From assembly GCA_017404205.1 (NCBI GenBank), contig JAFRCV010000021.1:1-64000 (forward strand): DNA of 64,000 nucleotides. Direction: 5' to 3'. Source of the stretch: Erysipelotrichaceae bacterium (GTDB taxonomy: Bacteria > Bacillota_I > Bacilli_A > Erysipelotrichales > Erysipelotrichaceae). The translations under genes and the position numbers were made by a program. A model generated the notes under the pieces. It did not search any database. It was given only the letters and a program-made list of their open reading frames with translations, and was not told where the DNA came from. Below, in pieces: positions 27,238 through 36,917 of the stretch (its first letter is position 1; every line of letters starts with the position of its first letter).

Positions 27238-27904
27238 ATAGCCAAATTGAAGTATCTTTATTTGAACCTATTTCGAAATGGTATTTTATAATCCCTAAGT
27301 CAACTTTAGCGTATGGTCCTTTAAAATAAACAGCTTTTACCTTATTGTCAATAAGTTCAAGATAAAATTTTTGTTGATTTATAGCTGTTGGTGCAAGTGA
27401 AGCTGCTATAACTCCTTCTTTAAACCAAGCTGGCGAATCATCATTTATATTACTTAAAACATTTAATTCTTTAGATTTGTGAGGATTTCCTTCATTTACG
27501 CCATAGCCAAATGGTATAACACAAATTAATTTCTCCCCTTTTTCTATTTTATAAGCATCAGCTACCTTTTTATATGTTAAGCCAACCCAACAGAAATTTA
27601 AACCCAGACTTTGAATATAAAGCCCTAACATCTCGCCATAATAGCCACACAATTCATCTAAATCATCACTTTCTTTGCCAATCAAGACAAGATAGTTTTT
27701 GATGCCATTAAACTTGCCATAATGTGCCAAAAAACTATCAAAAGCTTTTGGTTCATTTAATACTGCTTGAATATGAAGACCACTTTCTGAATTAATCTTC
27801 TCAACCAGTTTTAATATTGAATCTAATTTATCTGCTTCAATTTCTTTTGTTTCATCATAGGATCTCACTGAATGGCGAGAATAAATCGCTTCTAATAATG
27901 TCAT
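27236..27904 (-). CDS. Nitroreductase-family protein
   Basis: 222 aa. The N-terminal AIYSRHSVRSY is the FMN-binding start of the nitroreductase fold, and ASLAPTAINQQKF is the second FMN contact. The overall pattern is that of the TM1586-like branch, with a repeated half and an NAD(P)H or flavin redox role. The substrate is unknown. AAGGAGAAATT precedes the ATG. It is downstream of the CcdA-thioredoxin gene in a redox-themed operon. Confidence 0.85.
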   Translation of the reverse strand: MTLLEAIYSRHSVRSYDETKEIEADKLDSILKLVEKINSESGLHIQAVLNEPKAFDSFLAHYGKFNGIKNYLVLIGKESDDLDELCGYYGEMLGLYIQSLGLNFCWVGLTYKKVADAYKIEKGEKLICVIPFGYGVNEGNPHKSKELNVLSNINDDSPAWFKEGVIAASLAPTAINQQKFYLELIDNKVKAVYFKGPYAKVDLGIIKYHFEIGSNKDTSIWL

Positions 27905-27913
27905 AATTTCTCC

Positions 27914-29038
27914 TTAATAATTTGTTCTAACATTTTCAATTAATTGATTAAAGCCATCTATATTTGTAGCACCTTGGAAATATCCGATATATTCGCCATC
28001 TTTATTAAGCACATAAATAATTGGATAACCATCAGGTACAAATTTTGAATAGATTATTTCTTCTTCATCAATGATGACAGGGATATCTATCTTGTTGTCA
28101 CTGATATATTTTTTTATTGAATCTACGCCTTCTCCACTAGTTAACGGTGACATTACATATAAACAAACATAATCATCACCATTTTTTGAAAAATCTAAAT
28201 AGTCAGGTATTTCAGCTTTGCAATATGTACACCATGTAGTTGTGTAGTTAATAAAGACATATTTACCTTTATAGTCATCAAATTCAATTTTGTTACCATT
28301 TTGGTCAACAAATGTGCCTTCTATTTTATTTGAAGAAACACTATTTGTATTATTTTTATAAGCAATAATATCTTTTGAAGAATTATAAATCATGTATCCA
28401 CCATAGATAATCATGATGATACCAGCTACTACCATTACATATTTGAATAAATCTTTTTTATTTTTAAAGAATTCTAATAATTTTGTTGTAAATAAACCAG
28501 TTAATAAAAAAGGAATTACTAAGCCTAATGCATAAACTATCAAATATAATGATCCTAAATCTTCACTAGAGGCAATTAAAATGGCACTAGCTAATAAAGG
28601 GCCAATACATGGACTCCAAGCAAATGTAAATAGAAGACCTAATAGATAAGCTTTAAAATAGCTCATTTTTGATTTATTAATATTTACATTTAGTCTTTTC
28701 TCATTATTTAATACATCGATATGAATTAAGCCTGTTGCGTTTAGACCAAAAATAATGATTATTGTCCCACCAACAATACTGACGACTTCTGAATATGAAT
28801 CAATAAATGGTTTAACAACATCAATTGATAAAGCTAAAATCAAAAAGATTGTGCTAATCCCAAGCACAAAGAATAAAGTCATTAAAAAGACCTTAAATGT
28901 CTTATATTTTACATTGCCTTGTTCATCGACTTCTTTTCCATTAATTGACAAATAAGACATATATAAAGGAACTAATGGCAAAACACAAGGTGATAAAAAA
29001 GATAATAATCCTTCAAGAAATAATGCAAATATTGACAT
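27914..29038 (-). CDS. CcdA-type thiol transporter fused to a TlpA thioredoxin
   Basis: 374 aa. Residues 1-225 form six membrane helices with the CcdA Cys/Pro motifs (FLSPCVLPLVP and FAWSPCIGPLL). Residues about 240-374 are an extracytoplasmic thioredoxin-like domain with CTYC and a cis-Pro (DGYPIIYV). It carries electrons from cytoplasmic thioredoxin to substrates outside the membrane. It overlaps the upstream GTPase gene by one base. Possible clients include the Cys-containing tail of the PBP encoded at 43569. Confidence 0.9.
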   Translation of the reverse strand: MSIFALFLEGLLSFLSPCVLPLVPLYMSYLSINGKEVDEQGNVKYKTFKVFLMTLFFVLGISTIFLILALSIDVVKPFIDSYSEVVSIVGGTIIIIFGLNATGLIHIDVLNNEKRLNVNINKSKMSYFKAYLLGLLFTFAWSPCIGPLLASAILIASSEDLGSLYLIVYALGLVIPFLLTGLFTTKLLEFFKNKKDLFKYVMVVAGIIMIIYGGYMIYNSSKDIIAYKNNTNSVSSNKIEGTFVDQNGNKIEFDDYKGKYVFINYTTTWCTYCKAEIPDYLDFSKNGDDYVCLYVMSPLTSGEGVDSIKKYISDNKIDIPVIIDEEEIIYSKFVPDGYPIIYVLNKDGEYIGYFQGATNIDGFNQLIENVRTNY

Positions 29039-29946
29039 TAGTTAAAACTTACATACTCCATTTCCGGTGCAGGTATTTCTTTGGCATTTAAAGCTTCTAT
29101 ATATAAGAAAATACCTCTGTTTTGTCTTTGTAACTTAATTATTCCATCTATGTGATAATACTTACCAATGGTCATTTTTTCTTTTAAATTCTTAACTCGC
29201 ATCGCTAGTCTTTGGGTATCATTGGCGCAACAAACCATCGCAAATCTACCTATAACTTTATCATTGCCAGCATCATCTAAATAAAAACCATTAAACGATA
29301 CTTTTTTATCTTCATAACGATTAATATTATCAACTACATCCATATAGAATAATCCATAATCATCATCACTAATGTTTAAATTATTTGGATCAAATATTTC
29401 ACCCATCGGTAAATCTAACATTTGTCCATTTTCATCTTCTAAAACAATCAACGCATTTCTGTTCATTGACTTAATATTGTTTCTTAAATATTTAAAATCT
29501 GCACCTTCATATCTATTTAAAACAACAGTATCGGCTACACAAATATGATTAAACATAAACTGTGGCATATTGGTCACAAATAATCTAAATTTAGATGTAT
29601 CAACATTACAAATTATTTGAGCATATTCCAAGTCATTTGGTAAAGGCATATTTAAGATCTCTTTATCATCATTCATGCCATTGAATTCAATAAAAATACG
29701 ATCAGGCTTATATTTATCGTCCAATTTTTTTATAAAAGAAGTATTCAAATCGTTATAATCGACATATTCAATTACACAATGACAAGCATTTAAAAAGCCC
29801 TCATCGTATGCTTCATCGCCTTCTTCTAAGCACAAAATTAATGTTTTTTCATTTTCCGTAAAACGTGGATCTTCTAGAGTCCTTTTTATGGAAGTTGTTT
29901 TGCCAGAATCAAGAAAACCAGTAAAAAAATAAATAGGTCTATTCAT
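29038..29946 (-). CDS. COG0523-like P-loop GTPase with C-terminal CC-containing domain
   Basis: 302 aa from the ATG at 29946, which overlaps the stop of the previous GTPase. The P-loop GFLDSGKTTSIK and the IFIEFNG switch place it in the CobW/COG0523 group, but the metal-binding CxCC motif is absent. The C-terminal 120 residues (GRFAMVCCANDTQ...YYHIDGII) resemble the C-terminal domain of the YcgQ/DUF1980 family, which pairs with a permease. A role in metal handling with its paired GTPase is inferred. I am less sure of the domain name than of the P-loop. Confidence 0.75.
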   Translation of the reverse strand: MNRPIYFFTGFLDSGKTTSIKRTLEDPRFTENEKTLILCLEEGDEAYDEGFLNACHCVIEYVDYNDLNTSFIKKLDDKYKPDRIFIEFNGMNDDKEILNMPLPNDLEYAQIICNVDTSKFRLFVTNMPQFMFNHICVADTVVLNRYEGADFKYLRNNIKSMNRNALIVLEDENGQMLDLPMGEIFDPNNLNISDDDYGLFYMDVVDNINRYEDKKVSFNGFYLDDAGNDKVIGRFAMVCCANDTQRLAMRVKNLKEKMTIGKYYHIDGIIKLQRQNRGIFLYIEALNAKEIPAPEMEYVSFN

Positions 29947-30880
29947 GGAAGACCTCTTTATATTTATCTCTATTGATAGCTGTACCAATAATTGAAACTA
30001 AACTATCATCGCGATTTTCGCCAGGGAAGATATTTGATTCATTTAATACATAATTAATATATAATGTACCCTCTTTAGACTTAACATAACCTTTAATACG
30101 GATAATATCATCTTCAACATCACTTAATATCTTTTCTAATTCTTCTTTAGTAAAAACATAATCAGTTTTAATAATTTGATTCTTGAAGATTTCATCTTCA
30201 TCATCGTCATCGTGATGGTGATGATGTTCATGGTCATGGTGTTCATGATGATGTTCGTGGTCGTGATCATGGTGTTCATGTTCATGATGTTCAAATTCAA
30301 AATGACCAGTAACAATTAAATCTAACAATTCATCAATTGGATAATTATCTAAAGTTTTATCTAATATTTCAACATCATCATTAATTTCTTTTACAACCGC
30401 CTTTGCCTCTTCAATCATTTTCTCATCAGCTAAATCTACATGAGATAAAATAACGGCATTAGCGGCTTTTACTTGATCATCAAAGTATTCTTTAAAGTTC
30501 TTGTGGTATTTATGACATGTCTTTACATCAACGATACAAATATGAGAAACAATTCTAAAATCATCATCAGCAGCAACCACATTTAATATTTCTGATAATT
30601 TGCCTACACCTGATGGTTCAATGATTAAATCGCTAACACCTAAATCTTCTATTTCTTCTAAGGCTTTTTCAAAATCACCTTGTAATGAGCAACAGATACA
30701 ACCATTATTAATTTCTTTAATATTTAGTGCTGAATCAAAAAAAGCACCATCTACACCTATCTCACCAAATTCATTTTCTAAAAGTATTGGTTTAACAAAT
30801 TTCTTTTCTTTTAATAATTTTTGAATAAAAGTTGTCTTGCCGGCTCCTAAAAAGCCCGAAACGATATAAACATTAATCAT
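29939..30880 (-). CDS. COG0523 metallochaperone GTPase with His-rich loop
   Basis: 313 aa. The Walker A GFLGAGKTT, the family hallmark GCICCS and the switch LIIEPSGVG are all present. Residues about 195-232 are a run of His, Glu and Asp that should bind several zinc, nickel or cobalt ions. The C-terminal domain (IIRIKGYVKSKEG) is the CobW C-terminal fold. It probably delivers a metal ion to a target enzyme. It lies between the PPC-domain gene and the second GTPase with overlapping ends. Confidence 0.92.
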   Translation of the reverse strand: MINVYIVSGFLGAGKTTFIQKLLKEKKFVKPILLENEFGEIGVDGAFFDSALNIKEINNGCICCSLQGDFEKALEEIEDLGVSDLIIEPSGVGKLSEILNVVAADDDFRIVSHICIVDVKTCHKYHKNFKEYFDDQVKAANAVILSHVDLADEKMIEEAKAVVKEINDDVEILDKTLDNYPIDELLDLIVTGHFEFEHHEHEHHDHDHEHHHEHHDHEHHHHHDDDDEDEIFKNQIIKTDYVFTKEELEKILSDVEDDIIRIKGYVKSKEGTLYINYVLNESNIFPGENRDDSLVSIIGTAINRDKYKEVFHE

Positions 30881-31280
30881 ATAATCTACCTTCCTTAAAT
30901 ACTATTTCTTTATAACCTGTATTTTCATCATAAATTCTTTCACTTTTATAGTCTTCTAATATGCCCAACACTAATTCACATGTTGTATTTATAAATGAGC
31001 CATATTGTAAATGTCCACCAATACAATTGCCGATTTCATCAGATAATGAGATATGTAGATGACTATTGCCTTTAGAAATTGTTCCATTTAAAGAAACTAT
31101 TTCAAAATCTTCCTTAACTTCAATTGTATTTTTGCCACCAGCCAAACGTATATTAGCACTATTTAAACAGCCAACAGCAGATAATACAATAACCGTATCA
31201 AAATCATTTTGAATACATATTTCTTCAATTGATTTTTTTAAATCAGCATTTTTTAATAATCTTATCGCAAATTCTTTCAC
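30873..31280 (-). CDS. PPC/DUF296-domain protein
   Basis: 135 aa. The whole length matches the PPC (DUF296) fold: RLLKNADL at the start, FEIVSLNGTISKGNSHLHISLSD in the middle, then GGHLQYGS and TTCELVLG. Prokaryotic members form trimers with a His-lined metal site and have no known function. The start is GTG, placed 6 nt after an extended -10 (TGTTAAAAT), so it heads a leaderless operon with the two GTPases, the CcdA-thioredoxin and the nitroreductase. Confidence 0.85.
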   Translation of the reverse strand: MKEFAIRLLKNADLKKSIEEICIQNDFDTVIVLSAVGCLNSANIRLAGGKNTIEVKEDFEIVSLNGTISKGNSHLHISLSDEIGNCIGGHLQYGSFINTTCELVLGILEDYKSERIYDENTGYKEIVFKEGRLYD

Positions 31281-31286
31281 GAATAT

Positions 31287-31295
31287 ATTTTAACA
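31287..31295 (-). promoter_or_regulatory. Extended -10 for the PPC-GTPase-redox operon
   Basis: TGTTAAAAT ends 6 nt before the GTG start at 31280 and no ribosome site intervenes. Confidence 0.55.
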
Positions 31296-31300
31296 TTCAT

Positions 31301-33193
31301 CTACTTAGATTTCATGCAAGAGCATTCTTTTGTATCACTATTTTCCTTTAAATCTTGATTAAAATATTTATTATCTAATTGTTTAGAAATATCAACTTTA
31401 AGTATTATAGCTGCAAATGATGCGATTTGAACTTCAATACTGTTATTTAAACCATGAGATTTCTTTTTTATTGATTGAATTGGCTTGTAGTTACAGAAAT
31501 TAGAACCATTATAAATATCTTTTTCTGAATTAATAACTTCATAATATGTTCCTGTAAAAGGAACGCCAACCAAGTAATCGTTGTATGTATTTGGCGTCAT
31601 ATTTAAAATTGTCAAATAGCAATCATTATCATCATAACGATAATAAATATAAAGCGACTCTTTATAATCATCTGCATCTATCCATTTGAAATAATTATAA
31701 TCATAATCATCACGATAAAACGCTGGTGAAGATAGATAGAGATGATTTAAATCATGTACCAAACGCTTAAATGCATCGTGTATTGGGTATTTTAATATAA
31801 ACCAATCCAGTTCTTTCTTTTCATCAAATTCCCTAAACATGCCTATTTCATTACCCATGAAATTAAGTTTTTTTCCAGGATGTGTATACATATATACATA
31901 TAGATTACGACATAAAGCAAATTTTGTTTCGTAATCGCCCCACATCTTATCTACAATAGTTTTTTTAGAATGAACAACTTCATCATGTGAGAATGGAAGC
32001 AAGAATCTTTCTGAATAGAAATAAGCCATTGAGAATGTAATTGTGTTATGGTGGTATTGTTTATAGATAGGATCTAAAGCATAATATTTTAGCGTGTCAT
32101 TCATCCACCCCAAGTCCCATTTATAATCAAATCCCAAGCCGCCATATTGAGTAGGTTTTGTGACATTGGCAAAATCTGTTGAATCTTCAGCAATTAAAAT
32201 GCATTCAGGATGGATGCCTTTTAGATGGTGAGTAATTCTTTTTAAGAATGACTGACCAGCAACATTCTCTCCTAAATTCTTATTTCCTTTATGATAAATT
32301 AAATGGCTGACAGCATCAAATCTTAAGCCATCAAAATGCATCTTCCCTAAAAAGAAATTCGCACTAGACATCAAAAAAGATACAACTGGACCACTATTCA
32401 AATCAAAGCAATATGTTCCCCATTCAGATTTAGCTAAATGTTTCTCTTTATATTCATAACAAGCTTCACCATCAAAATTAATAAGACCAAAGCCATCAGG
32501 AGCGAAGTGAACATATACAACATCTAATAAAACACCAATGCCATTGTTGTGGAGCTCATTTATGAGATCCATTAAATCATATGGTGTGCCATAACGAGAT
32601 GTAGTGCCAAAAAAGCCTGTTGCCTGATAGCCCCATGAACCATCAAAAGGATGTTCAAAGACCGGCATAAATTCTACATAGTTATAGCCCATTTCTTTTA
32701 AATAAGGAATTAAAGTATTTTTTAAATCTTGATAAGATGCAAATTCTTCATTTTCATTTTTCTTGAATCCATTTAAATGTAATTCATAAATGTTCAGCGG
32801 CTTATTATAACCAACATTGCGCTTATTTAAAAAATCGTAATCATTGAAAGTAAAATAATTTAAATCATACATACAAGAAGCATTTGCTGGTCTTTTTTCA
32901 AAAGCATAGGCATATGGATCAGATTTATCAACACAATTATTGCCATTATAAATACGATAGCGATAACTATAGATAATTTCTAAATCATCAATAAAAGTAT
33001 ACCAAATGCCTCTTTCATCAATTTTTTCTAAATTATAAAATCTCGACCAATCTTTTGAAGTAAAAACTTCGACTCTTGTAGCATGAGGAGCCCATAAATA
33101 AAACTCAACTCCATTATCTTTTTTAAAGGAGCCAAATAAATTAAAGGCTTCAAGTTCATATCCATCAAAAAATTTGTTATATTTTTCTAGCAT
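31301..33193 (-). CDS. glgB: 1,4-alpha-glucan branching enzyme
   Basis: 630 aa. It has an N-terminal CBM48 and a GH13 barrel with the nucleophile region LRFDAVSHLIY, acid EDST and the transition-state motif FSHDEVVH, plus a C-terminal beta domain. It introduces alpha-1,6 branches into glycogen. The start ATG overlaps the glgA stop. The C-terminus carries an extra Lys/Cys-rich tail of about 25 residues ending SCMKSK. Confidence 0.95.
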   Translation of the reverse strand: MLEKYNKFFDGYELEAFNLFGSFKKDNGVEFYLWAPHATRVEVFTSKDWSRFYNLEKIDERGIWYTFIDDLEIIYSYRYRIYNGNNCVDKSDPYAYAFEKRPANASCMYDLNYFTFNDYDFLNKRNVGYNKPLNIYELHLNGFKKNENEEFASYQDLKNTLIPYLKEMGYNYVEFMPVFEHPFDGSWGYQATGFFGTTSRYGTPYDLMDLINELHNNGIGVLLDVVYVHFAPDGFGLINFDGEACYEYKEKHLAKSEWGTYCFDLNSGPVVSFLMSSANFFLGKMHFDGLRFDAVSHLIYHKGNKNLGENVAGQSFLKRITHHLKGIHPECILIAEDSTDFANVTKPTQYGGLGFDYKWDLGWMNDTLKYYALDPIYKQYHHNTITFSMAYFYSERFLLPFSHDEVVHSKKTIVDKMWGDYETKFALCRNLYVYMYTHPGKKLNFMGNEIGMFREFDEKKELDWFILKYPIHDAFKRLVHDLNHLYLSSPAFYRDDYDYNYFKWIDADDYKESLYIYYRYDDNDCYLTILNMTPNTYNDYLVGVPFTGTYYEVINSEKDIYNGSNFCNYKPIQSIKKKSHGLNNSIEVQIASFAAIILKVDISKQLDNKYFNQDLKENSDTKECSCMKSK

Positions 33194-34623
33194 GCTAATT
33201 TATCGTATAATTCTTCATATTTTCTTGCTGAAGCAGCAAAAGAAACATCATATTTCATGGCATTACGCATCAAGACATGCCAATGTTCTTTATTGTTTTG
33301 ATATAATTCGTAAGCAATATTAAATACTTGCATCATATCCCATGAACTATATGGTCCAAAGGAGAAGCCTCGGCCTGCTTTTGTATACCAGTTATATGGT
33401 TCAACGGTATCTTTAAGACCACCAGTTTCTCTTACAAGTGGCAATGTTCCATAGCGCATCGCAATTAGCTGAGATATTCCACACGGTTCAAATAGTGAAG
33501 GCATTAAAAGCATATCGACACCTGCATATATTGAATGAGCTAACGCTTCATTATATCCACAATAAAATACTGCTCTACCACGATTATTGTTTTCCATTAT
33601 TCTAAAGGCATATTCATATTTAGATTCACCAGTTCCAAGAACAATGATTTGAACATGTCTATTTAGCATTTCACTATAGCAATTAGCTAATAATTCAGCA
33701 CCCTTTTGAAATGTTAATCTAGATACCATCGCAATTAATAAAGCATCTTTATCTTCTTCAAGTCCTAATTCTCTTTGTATCGCGGCTTTGTTTGCTTCTT
33801 TGCCTTTTAAATAATTATTTATTGTAAAGTTTTGATAAATATTATCAGTAGCAGGATTGAACAAAGTTTCATCAATGCCATTAACAATACCATATAAATC
33901 ATCTTTACGATATTGTAATATCATATCTAGATTGTTTCCAAATTGAGGAGTTTGTATTTCTTTAGCATATGTTTCAGATACCGTAGTAACAATATCAGCA
34001 GTCACAATGCCAATCTTCATAAAATTGCATTGATCATTAAAACGTAAAGTACCGTTTTCATAATAACGATAATCAAATGCTAAAAAATCAAATAAGACTT
34101 GTTTATCATATATGCCTTGATAAACAAGATTATGAATAGTAAATATATGTTTTATATTTCTAATAGCTTCAATAGCATTATAACGAAGTCTACATAAAGC
34201 AGGTAAAACGGCTGTATGATAGTCATGAGAATGAATAATATCTGGATAATAATCTAATTTAATCATCATCTCTAAAATAGCGACATTATAAAAAGAGAAA
34301 CGTACAACATCATCATTAAAGCCATATACATCATCACGATTAAAGAATGTATCATTTTCAATCATTAGATATTCAATGCCTTCATTCATACATGAATAGA
34401 CATTAGCTTCTTCATTAATGTAACCAGAATGAACATAAATATGATCTAAATAATTTAGACGGTCATAATATTGTTCTTTTATTTTCTTATGCAAAGGAAG
34501 CACAACTCTTACTTCATATTTGTTTTTATCAAGGGCTTTAGGTAAAGCATAGACAACATCAGCTAAACCACCAGTCTTAATAAAAGGTAAAGACTCAAAG
34601 GCTGCAAATAAAACTTTTTTCAT
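33187..34623 (-). CDS. glgA: Glycogen synthase
   Basis: 478 aa, GT5. The KTGGLADV loop at 16-23 binds ADP-glucose. The C-terminal half carries the LFEPCGISQL nucleotide site. It elongates alpha-1,4-glucan. It abuts glgD directly and overlaps glgB by 7 bp. Confidence 0.97.
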   Translation of the reverse strand: MKKVLFAAFESLPFIKTGGLADVVYALPKALDKNKYEVRVVLPLHKKIKEQYYDRLNYLDHIYVHSGYINEEANVYSCMNEGIEYLMIENDTFFNRDDVYGFNDDVVRFSFYNVAILEMMIKLDYYPDIIHSHDYHTAVLPALCRLRYNAIEAIRNIKHIFTIHNLVYQGIYDKQVLFDFLAFDYRYYENGTLRFNDQCNFMKIGIVTADIVTTVSETYAKEIQTPQFGNNLDMILQYRKDDLYGIVNGIDETLFNPATDNIYQNFTINNYLKGKEANKAAIQRELGLEEDKDALLIAMVSRLTFQKGAELLANCYSEMLNRHVQIIVLGTGESKYEYAFRIMENNNRGRAVFYCGYNEALAHSIYAGVDMLLMPSLFEPCGISQLIAMRYGTLPLVRETGGLKDTVEPYNWYTKAGRGFSFGPYSSWDMMQVFNIAYELYQNNKEHWHVLMRNAMKYDVSFAASARKYEELYDKLAC

Positions 34624-35735
34624 TAAATTCTATCTCCCCTTCCAATATAAAGAGGATCTTCAGCTGTTCCTTTTAATTCTTTAATGTGAGTAATAATCGC
34701 AAGACGATCAACAACACACTTTTCAATCTTTACATTTTTATTAATGAAGGTGTCTGGCATAATAACTGAATCTTTAACAACAGCACCTTTTTTAATAATG
34801 ACATTTCGACCAATAACACAATTTTGGACAGTTCCTTCAATTACACAGCCATTACCAACAATGCTGTTATTAATCTTAGAACCTGGTGCATACAATGTAG
34901 GACATGTGTCATTTGTTACTGTATAAATTGGCCAATCATCATTGATCATTTTATGTAATTCTTTTTCACGTTTGATGTCCATACTAGCTTTATAATAAGC
35001 CTTTAAAGTTGACAAACATGCAGCATAACCATTATGACAATAAGAGCCAACTTTTAAAGAATCTAAATTATCAGCTAAAATGTCAGAGAATGAATAAATT
35101 GACGATACTCCTTTTGCCTCATTAACAAGCTTTTTAAACAAGTCTTTAGACATAATATAAGTTTCTAGTGAGATTTTTTCGTGTTTATGCTTGCCAAGAT
35201 TTTTATTCATGACTTTAATTCTTTTATTCTTATCAATATCAAATGTATCGCACATAAGGAATGCTTCTTGAGCACTATTAACATTTTGATATAAGGCCGT
35301 AATATCATTTCCAGATTTAATATGATAATCTAACATCTTTCGGAAATTTTGCACATAGATGAAATGGCTTGGAGCCATAATAACATAAGGCGCATTTGAT
35401 TCATCAAAGAATTCCATATTTGAAGCAAGTGCTGCAATATCTGTATTATAAATTTCATTCACAACTGGTTTTTCACCATAAAGAATACGAATATTACCTT
35501 TTTTAGTGTTGATATTATAGTTTGTTCTTGAAATATGTTGAATAGTACTACGTGGTCTATTTTTAACTTGTAAATCAATATTATAGATGCCAGAATTTGT
35601 CATATTAGATAATACAAAATCAATGACACGATAACGGCCCAAGATTGAAGATGCCGAAATAGGACGAAAATCTTCTATACCTTCTACTTTTACATAAAAA
35701 GGTTCAATATTAATTATTCCTAATGCTTTTGTCAT
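34623..35735 (-). CDS. glgD: Glucose-1-phosphate adenylyltransferase subunit GlgD
   Basis: 370 aa from the ATG at 35735 (GAGG 10 nt upstream). It is a nucleotidyltransferase fold plus a left-handed beta helix, but it lacks the catalytic GGxGxRL loop (replaced near the N-terminus by GIINIEPFYV). GlgD subunits modulate GlgC in a heterotetramer in Bacillota. The start is one base after the glgC stop. Confidence 0.93.
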   Translation of the reverse strand: MTKALGIINIEPFYVKVEGIEDFRPISASSILGRYRVIDFVLSNMTNSGIYNIDLQVKNRPRSTIQHISRTNYNINTKKGNIRILYGEKPVVNEIYNTDIAALASNMEFFDESNAPYVIMAPSHFIYVQNFRKMLDYHIKSGNDITALYQNVNSAQEAFLMCDTFDIDKNKRIKVMNKNLGKHKHEKISLETYIMSKDLFKKLVNEAKGVSSIYSFSDILADNLDSLKVGSYCHNGYAACLSTLKAYYKASMDIKREKELHKMINDDWPIYTVTNDTCPTLYAPGSKINNSIVGNGCVIEGTVQNCVIGRNVIIKKGAVVKDSVIMPDTFINKNVKIEKCVVDRLAIITHIKELKGTAEDPLYIGRGDRI

Positions 35736-35736
35736 A

Positions 35737-36879
35737 TTATTCAACCTCACTTACTAGTTTTTTAGTTACTAATAAAACTTCTTTAGAATTCTTAGAACCA
35801 AAAGTCATACCATCTGGTATTTTTACGCCATCAACAACTATACATTTATATAGACGAACATTCTTTCCAACTTTAACATCATTCATTAAGACACTATCAA
35901 CTATCTTAGCACCTTCTTGAACAACACTATTTGTGAATAAAACTGAATGTTTAATTTCGCCATCCACAACACAACCCTGTGTAATATAGGCATTATCAAT
36001 TTTGGCTTTTGAACCAATAAGTTGTGGTCCTGCTAAAGTATCACCAGTATAAATCTTCCAATTAGGATCAAATAAATCTAATTTAGAATTATCATCTAAT
36101 AAATCCATATTTGCTTCCCATAATGATTCAACGGTACCAACATCTTTCCAATATCCTTTAAAGCGATATGCTAATAGCTTTAAATTATTAGCTAAGAAAG
36201 CTGGAATTATATCTTTACCAAAGTCATGAGAAGAATCGTGATTTTTTTCATCTTCCTTTAAGAAACGTCTTAAAGTTTTATAGTTAAAGATATATACACC
36301 CATACTAGCTAAATTAGATTTAGGATTGGCAGGTTTTTCTTCAAATTCAATTATTTGATCATTCTCATCACAATTCATTATTCCAAAACGAGAAGCTTCT
36401 TTTTTAGGAACTTCCATTACCGCAATCGTTGCTTCAGCATTGGCACTAATATGAGCTTCTAACATTTTTTCATAATTCATCTTGTAAATGTGATCGCCTG
36501 AAAGAATTAATACATATTCTGCTTCGGCATTGTCAAGAAAATCGATATTTTGTGTAATAGCGTCTGCTGTTCCTTTATATACAGATAAATTTGATTCATC
36601 TTTTTCTCTAGGTGACAAAGCATAAACGCCTCCACCTTTCATATCTAAGCCCCAATAGCTTGAATTAGATACATATGAACTCAATAAAACAGATTCATAT
36701 TGTAGTAAAACTCCGACTGTGCTGATATTTGAATTGGCACAATTTGATAATGTAAAATCAATAATTCGATATTTGCCGCCAAAATGAACAGCAGGTTTAG
36801 CTTCTGTTTTTGTCAAATCAAAAAGACGCGAACCTCTACCTCCCGCTAATATCATGGCAACCATATTATTTGTATTCAT
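35737..36879 (-). CDS. glgC: Glucose-1-phosphate adenylyltransferase, catalytic subunit
   Basis: 380 aa. The loop [30 protein letters not shown], the [10 protein letters not shown] metal site and EKPANPKS are complete. It makes ADP-glucose from ATP and glucose-1-phosphate, the committed step. AAGGGG precedes the ATG. It is upstream of glgD, glgA and glgB in one operon. Confidence 0.97.
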   Translation of the reverse strand: MNTNNMVAMILAGGRGSRLFDLTKTEAKPAVHFGGKYRIIDFTLSNCANSNISTVGVLLQYESVLLSSYVSNSSYWGLDMKGGGVYALSPREKDESNLSVYKGTADAITQNIDFLDNAEAEYVLILSGDHIYKMNYEKMLEAHISANAEATIAVMEVPKKEASRFGIMNCDENDQIIEFEEKPANPKSNLASMGVYIFNYKTLRRFLKEDEKNHDSSHDFGKDIIPAFLANNLKLLAYRFKGYWKDVGTVESLWEANMDLLDDNSKLDLFDPNWKIYTGDTLAGPQLIGSKAKIDNAYITQGCVVDGEIKHSVLFTNSVVQEGAKIVDSVLMNDVKVGKNVRLYKCIVVDGVKIPDGMTFGSKNSKEVLLVTKKLVSEVE

Positions 36880-36917
36880 AAGTTTAATTCCCCTTACCTT
36901 TTAATTATATCAAGATT

